Origin: Bacteroidales bacterium
Lineage (GTDB): Bacteria > Bacteroidota > Bacteroidia > Bacteroidales > UBA932
Assembly: GCA_017476575.1 (NCBI GenBank)
Contig: JAFUZO010000011.1
Span: forward strand, 1-54,171
Direction: 5' to 3'
DNA: 54,171 bases
The notes beneath the pieces were generated by a model. It was not told the origin of the DNA. It made no database searches and saw only the letters and a list, made by a program, of their open reading frames with translations. How positions within the stretch are numbered: position 1 is the stretch's first letter; each line of letters begins with the position of its first letter. The position numbers and the translations under genes were made by a program. Shown in pieces: positions 8,890 to 17,531 of the stretch.

Positions 8890-10599
8890 CTATTCGTAAT
8901 CGGGATTCTGATGGATGTACGGGTTGTAGAGGACGTCGTCCTGCGGGATGGGATAGAGTTTGTACTTATCATCGACGTCACGCCCCTCGTGGTTGGTTTC
9001 GTTCGAAGTCGAACGTCCCTTCCAGTCCCAGTTGTAGTTCTTGGTGTACCGGTCGAAACGGATGAGGTCGGAACGGCGCCAGTTCTCGGTCCAGAGTTCG
9101 CGGGCCCGCTCGTCGATCAGGAAGTCGAAGGTCAGTTCATCGAGGGTGATACGGCCGTCCGCCGTATTGTAGGAGGACTGGTAGTTGCCGCGGCAGTAGG
9201 CGCGGTCGCGCACTTCGTTGACATAGCCGAGGGCCTCGGCATCCGCCTTGCCGTCGCGGCGCATGATCGCTTCGGCTGCAATCAGGTAGGCGTCGGCCTT
9301 GCGGAAGATCGGGAAAGCGACGCTGGCATACGTGGTCGCACTGGCCTTGATGCGGTCTTTGGTCACATTGCGCCATTTGGTGAAAGAGGCTCCTATATAG
9401 ATTTTCTTGGTGTTGAAGGCCTCTCCGTCGATCCAGGTCTCCTTGACATAGGCCTCGGAAGTCCCGACGGCGGAGCCGGGTCCTACAAAGAGCAAGGCGC
9501 GCTTGTCGCCTTTCTTGTCGCCCCAGGTATCCGTGGGGTCGAAATTCTGGTCGGCCTCGCTGAACTTGGTGACAAAGGCATAGCGGAGGGCGCCGTTGCC
9601 GCCCCACTGCTCTGAGATGCCGTAATCCACGACGGAGAGGATGTCCTTGGTGGTCGGGAACTTGATCAGGTAGTTGGCCATGCCTTCACCCTGCATGTGC
9701 TCGAAATCGGAAGGCATCGCCCAGATGATTTCTTTGCAGGTGTCGTTGTCCTTGAGGAAGTTCTCGATATAGTTGGGCGCCAGGGAGAAGTTGGTGTCAT
9801 CCACCACCTTCTTGGCATAGGTATAGGCCTTGCCGTAATACTCGTCGGAACCGGCATAGACTTTTCCGTTGATGTAGAGCTTGGCAAGCAGGAACCAGTC
9901 GGCGACCTGGTTGGCGCGGCCGAAGACTTTGCGGCTGGCCGGCATCATCTCGTTCTCGATGGCGAGGAGTTCGCGTTCGACATATTCGAAGATCTCCTTA
10001 CGGGTCCTCTGGACAGGATAGGTGCCGTTCGGAGAGGTCTCGTCTACGAATCCCACGGAGCCGAAGAGGTCGCAAAGCAGATAATACTGATAGGCGCGGA
10101 TGAAGCGGGCCTCCGCCCTCCAGTAGGGAAGTTCGTCCTTGACTTGCCCGTAGATGCCGGAACCGAGGGCTCCGTCCTGCGTCCGGCGGAGGAAGTCGTT
10201 GGCCATGGCGATGATGATATAGGCCCGGTAGTAGATGTACTGCGGGAACTCGGTGCCCGGGGTCCAGGTGAATTCGCAGGCCTGTTTGACACCGTAGCTG
10301 GCGGCCGTGCGGTACATGACGATATCGGAGGCGCATTCTTGCGACCAGAACAGGGAACGCAGGTAGGCAGAGCGCCCGCCGTCGAAGTTGACGTCGTTTC
10401 CGCCCTGGCCGCCCATCGACTGGGGGCCCATGGCGCCATAGAGTTTCAGGAAGGAGCCGTGGATGCCCTCATAAGAGTTCCAGACCTCGTCTTCCATGAG
10501 GGTGGTGGTGGATTCCGGCTGCAGGTCCAGGTTCTCGCAGGAGGCGAAGCAGCATGCGGATGCGGCCAGGATGGCTATGAATAAGTGGTTCGTCTTCAT
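8890..10599 (-). CDS. SusD/RagB family nutrient-binding lipoprotein
   Basis: Surface glycan-binding lipoprotein that caps its partner SusC. The 569-residue product has a lipoprotein signal peptide ending FASC (Cys21). The N-terminal TPR half includes YWRAEARFIRAYQYYLLCDLFG, the classic SusD RALRAYxYYxLxxxYG-type segment. The C-terminal half contains FPIFRKADAYLIAAEAIMR and the RARELWTENWRRSDLIRF region typical of the family, ending YPIPQDDVLYNPYIHQNPDY. It follows susC by 11 nt and is closed by a strong terminator, so it forms a two-gene operon. No glycoside hydrolase is attached, so the ligand cannot be guessed from context. Confidence 0.96.
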   Translation of the reverse strand: MKTNHLFIAILAASACCFASCENLDLQPESTTTLMEDEVWNSYEGIHGSFLKLYGAMGPQSMGGQGGNDVNFDGGRSAYLRSLFWSQECASDIVMYRTAASYGVKQACEFTWTPGTEFPQYIYYRAYIIIAMANDFLRRTQDGALGSGIYGQVKDELPYWRAEARFIRAYQYYLLCDLFGSVGFVDETSPNGTYPVQRTRKEIFEYVERELLAIENEMMPASRKVFGRANQVADWFLLAKLYINGKVYAGSDEYYGKAYTYAKKVVDDTNFSLAPNYIENFLKDNDTCKEIIWAMPSDFEHMQGEGMANYLIKFPTTKDILSVVDYGISEQWGGNGALRYAFVTKFSEADQNFDPTDTWGDKKGDKRALLFVGPGSAVGTSEAYVKETWIDGEAFNTKKIYIGASFTKWRNVTKDRIKASATTYASVAFPIFRKADAYLIAAEAIMRRDGKADAEALGYVNEVRDRAYCRGNYQSSYNTADGRITLDELTFDFLIDERARELWTENWRRSDLIRFDRYTKNYNWDWKGRSTSNETNHEGRDVDDKYKLYPIPQDDVLYNPYIHQNPDYE

Positions 10600-10610
10600 G
10601 GTAGGTCATA

Positions 10611-13600
10611 TTAAAGGTCGATATTGACGGAGAACATGAGAAGGTGGGGTCTCGGAGTGCTGGAACCGTCCAGGCCATCGTAGACTTCAGGGTCGATGCC
10701 GGGATAGTCGGTGAGGGTCAGCACGTTCTGCAGACCGACGGAGAGGCGGATGCTGTTGTACCAGGAAGCCTTCTTCGGCAGGGTGTATCCGACGACGATG
10801 TTGTCGACCTTGAAGTAGTCGCCCTTGTGGAGCCAGTGGTCGGTGTGCGAGTGACGGGTCTCCCAGTACGGGACGACATCCTTGTAGGTGTTGGTCGGGA
10901 AGGAGTAGGACTCATTGTAGAAGGAGGAGTTGCAGGTGCCGTAGACCGCCTTCCAGAACACGTACTGCCCGAAGGCATAGTGGGCGTTGAGGCCGAAGTC
11001 CCAGTTGCGGAAACGGACCTGCGTGCTCAGGCCGCCGTAGTACGGGACGAGGGAACTCTTTCCGGTATCGAACATGTTTTTGTCGTTGGTGTCGTCCAGG
11101 ACGAATTCTTCGGAAGCTGGATCAGACGGGTCGTAGTTGGGGTTGTAGAACTTCTCGAGCGGCTTGCCGTCCTCGTCGTAAGCCTGCTTGGCCAGATGGA
11201 AGGTGTACGGGGTGTCGCCGACCTTGTGCCACTGCATGTAGCGGTTGTTGTCGGTGTAGCCGGTCTTGATGTAGGCGTCCGGATCGTCGTAGGAGGTCAG
11301 TTTCGTGATGGTTGACTTGTTCCAGGCGAAGTTGGCGTTGATACTCCAATACCAGTCGCGGGTGCTGACAGGCACGGCGCCGATGGAGAATTCGATACCC
11401 TTGCTGGTCATCTCGCCGATGTTCTGGTCGGTGGTGACGGCAAAGTTGGAGCCGGCCGGGACCTTGACACTGCTCATCAGGAGGTTCGTGGTCTTCCGGT
11501 CGTAGTAGTCGAAACTGCCGTACAGGCGGCCGCCGAAGAAGCCGTAGTCGAGACCGGCATTGGCCGTCTTGGTGACCTCCCACTGGATGCTGCGGTCGAA
11601 GGCGGCCGGACGGTAGACATAATAGAAATCGTCGCCCTCGCGGTACATGTACTGGTCGGTGGAGACGAAGTAGCTGGTCTGGTAGGCGTAATCGTTGCCG
11701 ATTTCCTGCTGTCCGGTGGTACCATAGCTGAGGCGGAGCTTGAGCTCGTCGATCCAGCGGACGTCCTTGAGGAAGTTCTCCTTGTTGACCTTCCAGGCGA
11801 AGGCGGCGGAGGGGAAGTAGCCCCAGCGGGTCTCAGGAGCAAAGCGGGAGGACGCATCTGCACGCATCGTGAAGGTGAGGAGGTATTTGTCTGCCAGCGT
11901 GTAGTTGATCCGGCCGAACCAGGAGGCCAGGTTGTTTTCGGACATCCCGGAGCCTTCCACGCTGCCGGCCTCGGTCTCACCGTCGTTCCAGTAGGTAGGG
12001 GAATCCCAGTAATCAGAGTAAGTGGACTCGTAGCTGTGGCCGGCAGTGATATCCACACCATGGATCCCGAACTGGTGGCGGTAGTTGACAAAGTAGTCCA
12101 TGTTGTAGTGGCGGGCATAGGAGTTGCCGTAGCTGTGCTTGCCCTGTCCACCCTTGCCGAGAGAGACATAGTCGGTCGCCCAGGTCCTCGGGGTATTGTC
12201 CACGCCCTGGCTCTTATAGCGGGAGCGGTAGTAGTTTCCGTTGAAAGAGACCGTGGCGGAAAGGTCTTCGAGACCGTGGACCTTGTAGACCATGGTCGCA
12301 TTGGTGACGAACCGGTTGGCCCGGATGTAGCCGGAACCCGGATACCGGACTTCCGCGGCGGAGTTGTAGGAGTGCTCGTCGCCGTTGCTGCCGTCCGGGT
12401 CGGAACCATAGATATAGTATCCGTATCCCCGGTGGTCATAGGTGACACCGTTGACAGTGACAGACGGGTAGTCGCCGTAGACCGGGATGGTCGGGTCGAG
12501 CCAGGCAGCGCCGGAGAAGGATCCCGCGCTGGTCGGCGTATCCTTATAGGTGTCCTTGACGCCGAGGTCGAAGGTCAGATGGTCGTCCAGGAGTTTCGGC
12601 GTGAAGTTGGCCGTGACGGTTCCGACATCCTGCTTGTGCGAGATGATGGCGCCGTTCTCCTCCTGGAAGCCGACGGAGACGCGGTAGGGGACATACGGAA
12701 GCGCACCCCGCAGCGAGACAGTATGCTTGTGGGTATAGGCGGTCCGGGAAATCTCTTTCTGCCAGTCTGTACTGGCCGTGCCGAGTTTGGAAGCATCCCA
12801 GCCCCGCTTGACATATTCCTCGCGGAACTCGTCGGCGGAATAGACGGGGAGATAATCGGTCTTATAGTTGACGAAGGCTTCTCCCTTGTAGCTGACGGCG
12901 GGCTTGATGAACTGGCCACCTTTGGCATCGGAGCCTTTCTTGGTGGTGATGATGATGACACCGTTGGCTCCCCGGGCACCGTAGATGGCGGCGGAGGAGG
13001 CATCTTTCAGCACGGAGATGGATTCGATGTCGTCCGGATTGATGGAAGAGATGCTCTGGTCCACCATCCCGTCGATGACGATGAGCGGGGTGTTGGATGC
13101 ATTCAGAGAGGCTCCCTGGCGGATACGGACGGTGCCGCTCGACCCGACCGAGCCGGAACCCTGGGTAATCTGGAGGCCTGCCACCTTGCCGAGCAGGAGG
13201 TCGGTGGTCGTCGTCGCCTTGACCCGGTTGAGCGGGTCCGGTTTGAAGACCTGGACGGCACCGTTCGCGTCAGCCTTCTTGACCTGGCCGTAACCGATGA
13301 CGACGACCTCGTCCAACTGGGTGGTATCCTCTTCCAGGACAACCAGGTTCAGTTGGTCGGATGTGGCGGGATAGGTGACTTCCTTGTAGCCCATGATGTT
13401 GATGCTGACATAGGCATCCCGGCCGGACACCCGGAGCGAATAGGCTCCTTCCTGGTCCGTTACGGTACCGTTGGACGTCCCGACTTCGAAGACGGTGGCT
13501 CCGGAGACGGGAAATCCGGAAGCATCCACGACGGTCCCCCGGACGGGGATGGGTCCGGAGTTCTGTGCCGATGCCGTGAAAGGAAGATGCAGGGACAGCA

Positions 13601-13637
13601 AAAGGATGCCCATGCACAATGACAGAACTTTTTTCAT
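10611..13637 (-). CDS. SusC/RagA family TonB-linked outer-membrane protein
   Basis: Outer-membrane importer for oligosaccharides or similar ligands, paired with the adjacent SusD. About 1008 residues: signal peptide (MKKVLSLCMGILLLSLHLPF), carboxypeptidase-regulatory-like domain (VRGTVVDASGFPVSGATVFE), TonB box region TTQLDEVVVIGYGQVKKADA, plug ending in the SusC signature YGARGANGVIIITTKKG, and a long barrel finishing with HLLMFSVNIDL. The start at 13637 is preferred over 13652 because it gives a standard MKK signal peptide. A complete -33/-7 promoter lies 34 nt upstream. The operon is susC-susD only. Confidence 0.96.
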   Translation of the reverse strand: MKKVLSLCMGILLLSLHLPFTASAQNSGPIPVRGTVVDASGFPVSGATVFEVGTSNGTVTDQEGAYSLRVSGRDAYVSINIMGYKEVTYPATSDQLNLVVLEEDTTQLDEVVVIGYGQVKKADANGAVQVFKPDPLNRVKATTTTDLLLGKVAGLQITQGSGSVGSSGTVRIRQGASLNASNTPLIVIDGMVDQSISSINPDDIESISVLKDASSAAIYGARGANGVIIITTKKGSDAKGGQFIKPAVSYKGEAFVNYKTDYLPVYSADEFREEYVKRGWDASKLGTASTDWQKEISRTAYTHKHTVSLRGALPYVPYRVSVGFQEENGAIISHKQDVGTVTANFTPKLLDDHLTFDLGVKDTYKDTPTSAGSFSGAAWLDPTIPVYGDYPSVTVNGVTYDHRGYGYYIYGSDPDGSNGDEHSYNSAAEVRYPGSGYIRANRFVTNATMVYKVHGLEDLSATVSFNGNYYRSRYKSQGVDNTPRTWATDYVSLGKGGQGKHSYGNSYARHYNMDYFVNYRHQFGIHGVDITAGHSYESTYSDYWDSPTYWNDGETEAGSVEGSGMSENNLASWFGRINYTLADKYLLTFTMRADASSRFAPETRWGYFPSAAFAWKVNKENFLKDVRWIDELKLRLSYGTTGQQEIGNDYAYQTSYFVSTDQYMYREGDDFYYVYRPAAFDRSIQWEVTKTANAGLDYGFFGGRLYGSFDYYDRKTTNLLMSSVKVPAGSNFAVTTDQNIGEMTSKGIEFSIGAVPVSTRDWYWSINANFAWNKSTITKLTSYDDPDAYIKTGYTDNNRYMQWHKVGDTPYTFHLAKQAYDEDGKPLEKFYNPNYDPSDPASEEFVLDDTNDKNMFDTGKSSLVPYYGGLSTQVRFRNWDFGLNAHYAFGQYVFWKAVYGTCNSSFYNESYSFPTNTYKDVVPYWETRHSHTDHWLHKGDYFKVDNIVVGYTLPKKASWYNSIRLSVGLQNVLTLTDYPGIDPEVYDGLDGSSTPRPHLLMFSVNIDL

Positions 13638-13670
13638 AGTGTGATTGATCATTGGTTGTTTAGTGTTTTA

Positions 13671-13701
13671 CAAATATATTGAAAATCGGTTACGAATTCA
13701 A
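13671..13701 (-). promoter_or_regulatory. susC promoter (-33 TTGA, -7 TATATTTG)
   Basis: On the minus strand TTGA (13701-13698) is separated by 19 nt from TATATTTG (13678-13671), matching the Bacteroidetes TTTG-N19-21-TAnnTTTG promoter. The susC ATG lies 33 nt downstream. Confidence 0.75.
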
Positions 13702-13798
13702 TTCGCGGGCTCTGGACGGTCGGATTTCAACGACGGATAAGCAATGCCGGGGGAAGAACGGTGACTTGTGCTGGTTCTCGTTGGTTTTCCATGATTCA

Positions 13799-13829
13799 AT
13801 ATTAACATAAATGTTTTTTATATTAACAT
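13799..13829 (+). repeat. AT-rich direct repeat and palindrome between susC and the arginase-fold gene
   Basis: ATATTAACAT occurs at 13799-13808 and again at 13820-13829, exactly two helical turns (21 bp) apart. A palindrome AACAT-AA-ATGTT at 13804-13815 overlaps the first copy. The whole gap 13702-13930 is AT-rich and holds no gene I can support. The repeat could be a regulator site serving either divergent gene (inference). Confidence 0.4.
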
Positions 13830-13927
13830 TAGAGTTTTTTTTATTGATTATCATTTTATAAGAAATTCCTTGAAGAAAAATTCATGAGAGGTATCAGAAA
13901 GGGATTCAGACAAGGAACTATAATAAA

Positions 13928-13960
13928 TTGTTGGGAATCCCGAGAAAATGCTTACATTTG
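13928..13960 (+). promoter_or_regulatory. Promoter of the arginase-fold/gcv operon, -7 box 4 nt from ATG
   Basis: TTGTTGG (13928-13934) is spaced about 18-21 nt from TACATTTG (13953-13960). The ATG at 13965 follows after only AATA, so the operon transcript is predicted to be leaderless at its first gene. No glycine riboswitch-like element fits in this arrangement. Confidence 0.65.
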
Positions 13961-13964
13961 AATA

Positions 13965-14654
13965 ATGAAAACGAGCGTTTTGGTGACCGATTTTACCGGC
14001 GTATATGCGGAGGAGGGGTTCCTCCATGCCTTACGGGAAAAGGGTTTCCCGGTGGAAATCGTATCGTTGGGGGATATCGAGGGGACGAACTGCTACTGCG
14101 ATGCTGCGGCTGTCGAGGAAATCAGACGGCGGCTCGTAGGAAAGGACGGAATGAAAGTCCATTGGATCGACAGCGGGGACTACCATTACATGACCAAGCT
14201 GTTCTGCGACCGCATCGAAGGTCCTTTCCTGTTGGTGCTTCTGGACAACCATCCGGACGACCAGAGACCGGAGTTCGGCGGAATCCTCAGTTGCGGAGGC
14301 TGGGTGCTGGAGTTGCCGGAGGCGGTGACGGTCGTGACCATCGGACCGGCGGGGTGCCGGGTTCCGCAGGAGGCGCTGCTGGAAGCATTGGCCGGGGAGA
14401 GGCGGGTGTATGTCTCTCTGGACAAGGACATCCTGTCCCGGAATGAGGCACGGACCGACTGGGACCAGGGCAGCTTCACCCTCCGCGAGGTAGAAGACAT
14501 CCTGGAGACGGTCTTCCTTTCGGGCGCCGAAGTGCTTGGCGTGGACATCTGCGGAGAACTGGCGACCTCGAAGGGAGCGACTCCGGAAGACCAGGCTGTT
14601 AACTTAAAGACAAACATTGAACTGCAAAGGTTCATAAACCATTATATAAAGTAA
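13965..14654 (+). CDS. Arginase-fold (ureohydrolase family) protein
   Basis: A 229-residue cytoplasmic protein with the metal-binding motifs of arginase/agmatinase/formimidoylglutamase proteins in the right order. These are GDYHY at 71-75, DNHPD at 94-98, SLDKDIL at 151-157, and TDWDQG at 164-169. It is shorter than true arginases (about 300 residues), and the HDxHxD-type motif is reduced to DNHPD, so the substrate is unknown. Family members hydrolyse guanidino or related amide bonds using a dinuclear Mn centre. It is the first gene of an apparent operon with the glycine cleavage system; gcvT begins 18 nt later. That suggests a role in amino-acid or one-carbon metabolism (inference). Confidence 0.75.
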   Translation: MKTSVLVTDFTGVYAEEGFLHALREKGFPVEIVSLGDIEGTNCYCDAAAVEEIRRRLVGKDGMKVHWIDSGDYHYMTKLFCDRIEGPFLLVLLDNHPDDQRPEFGGILSCGGWVLELPEAVTVVTIGPAGCRVPQEALLEALAGERRVYVSLDKDILSRNEARTDWDQGSFTLREVEDILETVFLSGAEVLGVDICGELATSKGATPEDQAVNLKTNIELQRFINHYIK

Positions 14655-14672
14655 CGCTTAAATAAAACTGAT

Positions 14673-15809
14673 ATGTCATCCATCCAGAATGACACGGAAC
14701 TCCGGAAGACCTGCCTCTACGACAGGCATGTGATGCTTCAGGCCAAGATGAGCCCTTTCGCCGGTTTCTTGATGCCGATCCAATACAGTTCCATTACGGT
14801 GGAACACAACGCCGTCCGGCAGCATGCCGGGGTGTTCGATGTGTCGCACATGGGCGAGATCTTCGTGGAAGGGCCTGAGGCCGAGGCCTTTGTCAACCAT
14901 ATCTTCACCAATGAAATCCGGGGTTTCGAACCCGGGAAGGTCCTCTACGGGATGATGTGCTATCCCGACGGCGGGGTGGTCGACGACCTGTTGGTCTACC
15001 GGGAATCCATCCCGGGGCATTTCCTCCTGGTCGTGAATGCCGCGAACATCGACAAGGACTTTGCCTGGATCCGGGAACAGGTCCGTCAAAACCCGCTCAC
15101 CGGCAAGCCTTTCGACTGCCGGGTCCGCAACGAGTCCACGGAATGGGGGCAACTGGCCGTCCAGGGGCCGGAGGCAGAGAAAGTGGTCGTCGATGTCCTC
15201 AGACTGCCGGAGGCGGCGGCGCTGGGCTTCTATACGTTCTATGATACGGAATATCATGGGAAGCGTCTGGTTGTCAGCCGGACCGGCTATACCGGCGAGG
15301 ACGGCTTCGAACTCTATACTGCGCCCGAAGGGATTGTGGAACTGTGGGACCGGCTCATGGCGGCCGGTATCCAGCCTTGCGGTCTGGGGTGCCGGGACAC
15401 CCTCCGTTTCGAGGCAGGGCTTCCACTGTACGGCGACGAACTCAGCGAGGACATCAGTCCCGTTGTCGCGGGGCTCGGCATGTTCTGTAAATATGACAAA
15501 GATTTCATCGGCAAGGAGGCCTTGCTGGCCCAGAAGGCGGGCGAAGTGGCGAAGAAACTCGTCGGCATCGAAATCGCCGACAAGGCCATTCCCCGGGCCG
15601 GTTATCCCGTGGAAACGATTGAAGGGGAGGAAGTCGGCGTCGTGACGACCGGCTACCACTCCATCACCCTGGACAAGAGCATCTGCTTCGCCCTCGTGGA
15701 CAAGGACTGCGGTGCCCTGGACACGCCGCTGCAGGTGCGGATCCGCAAGAAGGTCTTCCCGGGAAAGGTCGTGAAGAAACGTTTTTATCAGACTAACTAT
15801 AAAAAATAA
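14673..15809 (+). CDS. gcvT: Glycine cleavage system T protein (aminomethyltransferase)
   Basis: Transfers the methylene group from aminomethyl-lipoyl-GcvH to tetrahydrofolate, releasing ammonia. The 378-residue product matches the family throughout: MSPFAGFLMPIQY near residue 28, GVFDVSHMGEIFVEGPEA, the folate-binding YGMMCYPDGGVVDDLLVYR, then SRTGYTGEDGFELY, GCRDTLRFEAGLPLYGDEL, and a C-terminal barrel ending GKVVKKRFYQ. Length is normal. It is followed after 8 nt by gcvH in the same operon. Confidence 0.97.
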   Translation: MSSIQNDTELRKTCLYDRHVMLQAKMSPFAGFLMPIQYSSITVEHNAVRQHAGVFDVSHMGEIFVEGPEAEAFVNHIFTNEIRGFEPGKVLYGMMCYPDGGVVDDLLVYRESIPGHFLLVVNAANIDKDFAWIREQVRQNPLTGKPFDCRVRNESTEWGQLAVQGPEAEKVVVDVLRLPEAAALGFYTFYDTEYHGKRLVVSRTGYTGEDGFELYTAPEGIVELWDRLMAAGIQPCGLGCRDTLRFEAGLPLYGDELSEDISPVVAGLGMFCKYDKDFIGKEALLAQKAGEVAKKLVGIEIADKAIPRAGYPVETIEGEEVGVVTTGYHSITLDKSICFALVDKDCGALDTPLQVRIRKKVFPGKVVKKRFYQTNYKK

Positions 15810-15817
15810 TACGTACT

Positions 15818-16198
15818 ATGTCAAAGATTATCGAAGGACTCAAGTATTCCGAGTCCCATGAATGGGTCAAGGTCGAAGGCTCTGTCGCGGTCATCGGTGT
15901 CTCCGATTTCGCACAGAAGGAGATGGGGGATATCACCTATGTGGACCTCCCTGATGTGGATGACGAAGTGACCGCCGGCGAGGAATTCGGCGCCCTGGAG
16001 AGCGTGAAAGCCTCATCTGATCTCATTGCACCGGTTTCCGGCACGGTCGTCGCCGTCAACGGGGATCTGGAGGATGCTCCGGAGAAAGTGAACGAGGATG
16101 CCTTTGGCAGCTGGATCATCAAGGTGGAGATGTCCGACCCCTCCGAACTCGACAACCTCCTGGATGCCGCCGCATACCGGGCCCTGATCGGTGAGTGA
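15818..16198 (+). CDS. gcvH: Glycine cleavage system H protein
   Basis: The 126-residue lipoyl carrier that shuttles aminomethyl and reducing equivalents between the P, T and L proteins. The lipoylation site is the Lys in GALESVKASSD (about residue 65), set in the usual beta-hairpin. The N-terminal SHEWVKVEGSVAVIGVSDFAQ and the C-terminal GSWIIKVE are standard. It sits between gcvT and gcvPA; its stop (16196-16198) is followed one base later by the likely ATG of gcvPA, so translation is probably coupled. Confidence 0.98.
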   Translation: MSKIIEGLKYSESHEWVKVEGSVAVIGVSDFAQKEMGDITYVDLPDVDDEVTAGEEFGALESVKASSDLIAPVSGTVVAVNGDLEDAPEKVNEDAFGSWIIKVEMSDPSELDNLLDAAAYRALIGE

Positions 16199-16199
16199 C

Positions 16200-17528
16200 A
16201 TGGCTCGTTCTGCCTATTGTCCGCACACCGATGCGGATGTGAAGGCCATGCTGGTGCGGATCGGCGTGAAGAAACTTGACGACCTGTACAGCGATGTGCC
16301 GAAGGAATTCCTGCACAAGGGCGCCTACGCCCTTCCGGACGCCTTGTCCGAGCAGGAGGTCCGCACGTATTTCGAAGCCTTGGACCGCCTGAACGCCCGG
16401 ATGAAGGTTTTCGTCGGGGCCGGGGCCTATGACCACTACACGCCGGCTGTGATTCCCTACATCACCCAGCGTTCCGAGTTCCTGACAGCCTATACGCCCT
16501 ACCAGTGCGAGATTTCGCAGGGTACGCTCCGCTATATCTTCGAGTACCAGAGCATGATCTGCGAGCTCACAGGCATGGATGTCTCCAATGCTTCGCTCTA
16601 CGACGGCCCGACGGCCGCCGCCGAGGCCATGAAGATGGCCGTCGCCTGCGCCAAGAAGAGGACCCGTGTCCTGCTCTCCCGAAGCCTCCTGCCCCACATC
16701 CTGAAGGTCGTGGAAACCTATGCGAAGTTCCACGGCGTCGAATTGGGCTATATCCCGGCACCGGAGGGGCAGACCAGCCTGGACGGCTTGCAGGCGGGCC
16801 TCGCCACCGGAGACGTCGCCGGGGTCATCGTCCCGGAAATCAACCGCTACGGCATCGTGGAGGACCATTCCGGTTTTGCCGATGCCGTCCATGCGGCGAA
16901 GGCACTCCTCATCGAATACTGCGACCCCTCTGCCCTGGCCGTCATCAAGTCGCCATCGGAGTGGGGGGCGGATATTGCGGTCGGCGATGCCCAGTCCCTC
17001 GGCCTGCCGCTCTGCTACGGCGGCCCGTATATCGGTTTCATGGCTGTGAAAAAAGAGTATATGCGCAAAATGCCCGGCCGGATCGTCGGCCAGACGGTCG
17101 ACCAAGAAGGGCGGCGGGCTTTCGTCCTGACCCTGCAGGCACGCGAGCAGCACATCAAGCGCGAGAAGGCCACCTCCAACATCTGTTCCAACGAATCCCT
17201 GATGGCGCTCTGGGTGACAATCTACCTTTCCCTGACGGGCCCGGAAGGGCTCCGGGAGGTCAACCGCCTCAGCAGCGACGGCGCCCATTACCTGTACGCG
17301 GAGCTCCTGAAGACCGGCCGGTTCGAGGAAGTGTTCCCCGGCAAGCCGTTCCTGAAGGAGTTCGTGCTGAAGCCCAAGGAGTTCCCCGGGTTCATGCAGC
17401 AGCGCCTGGAGAAGGCCGGCCTGTTCGCCGCCCTCGACACGGAAGAGGGCTACGTCAGTTTCTGCGTCACGGAAAAGCGCACGAAAGAGGAAATCGACCA
17501 GCTGGTCCACATCGTGAAGGAGGGTTAG
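16200..17528 (+). CDS. gcvPA: Glycine dehydrogenase (decarboxylating), subunit 1 of split P protein
   Basis: N-terminal half of the PLP-dependent P protein, which decarboxylates glycine and loads GcvH; it forms an alpha2beta2 enzyme with GcvPB. About 442 residues, the usual size for subunit 1. Conserved stretches include FVGAGAYDHYTPAVIPYI, TAYTPYQCEISQGTLRYIFE, then MDVSNASLYDGPTAAAEA, CYGGPYIGFMAV and REQHIKREKATSNICSNESL. A GTG at 16191 in the same frame would overlap gcvH by 8 nt; ATG 16200 is preferred. GcvPB begins 3 nt after the stop. Confidence 0.96.
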   Translation: MARSAYCPHTDADVKAMLVRIGVKKLDDLYSDVPKEFLHKGAYALPDALSEQEVRTYFEALDRLNARMKVFVGAGAYDHYTPAVIPYITQRSEFLTAYTPYQCEISQGTLRYIFEYQSMICELTGMDVSNASLYDGPTAAAEAMKMAVACAKKRTRVLLSRSLLPHILKVVETYAKFHGVELGYIPAPEGQTSLDGLQAGLATGDVAGVIVPEINRYGIVEDHSGFADAVHAAKALLIEYCDPSALAVIKSPSEWGADIAVGDAQSLGLPLCYGGPYIGFMAVKKEYMRKMPGRIVGQTVDQEGRRAFVLTLQAREQHIKREKATSNICSNESLMALWVTIYLSLTGPEGLREVNRLSSDGAHYLYAELLKTGRFEEVFPGKPFLKEFVLKPKEFPGFMQQRLEKAGLFAALDTEEGYVSFCVTEKRTKEEIDQLVHIVKEG

Positions 17529-17531
17529 GCC

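Noticed and set aside
12036..13622. 528-codon plus-strand frame opposite susC
   Set aside because: Low-complexity Val/Asp/Gly-rich translation caused by SusC codon use; no start signals or domains.
13640..13964. Glycine riboswitch before the gcv genes
   Set aside because: No aptamer-like conserved segments are visible and the -7 box is 4 nt from the first ATG, leaving no leader.
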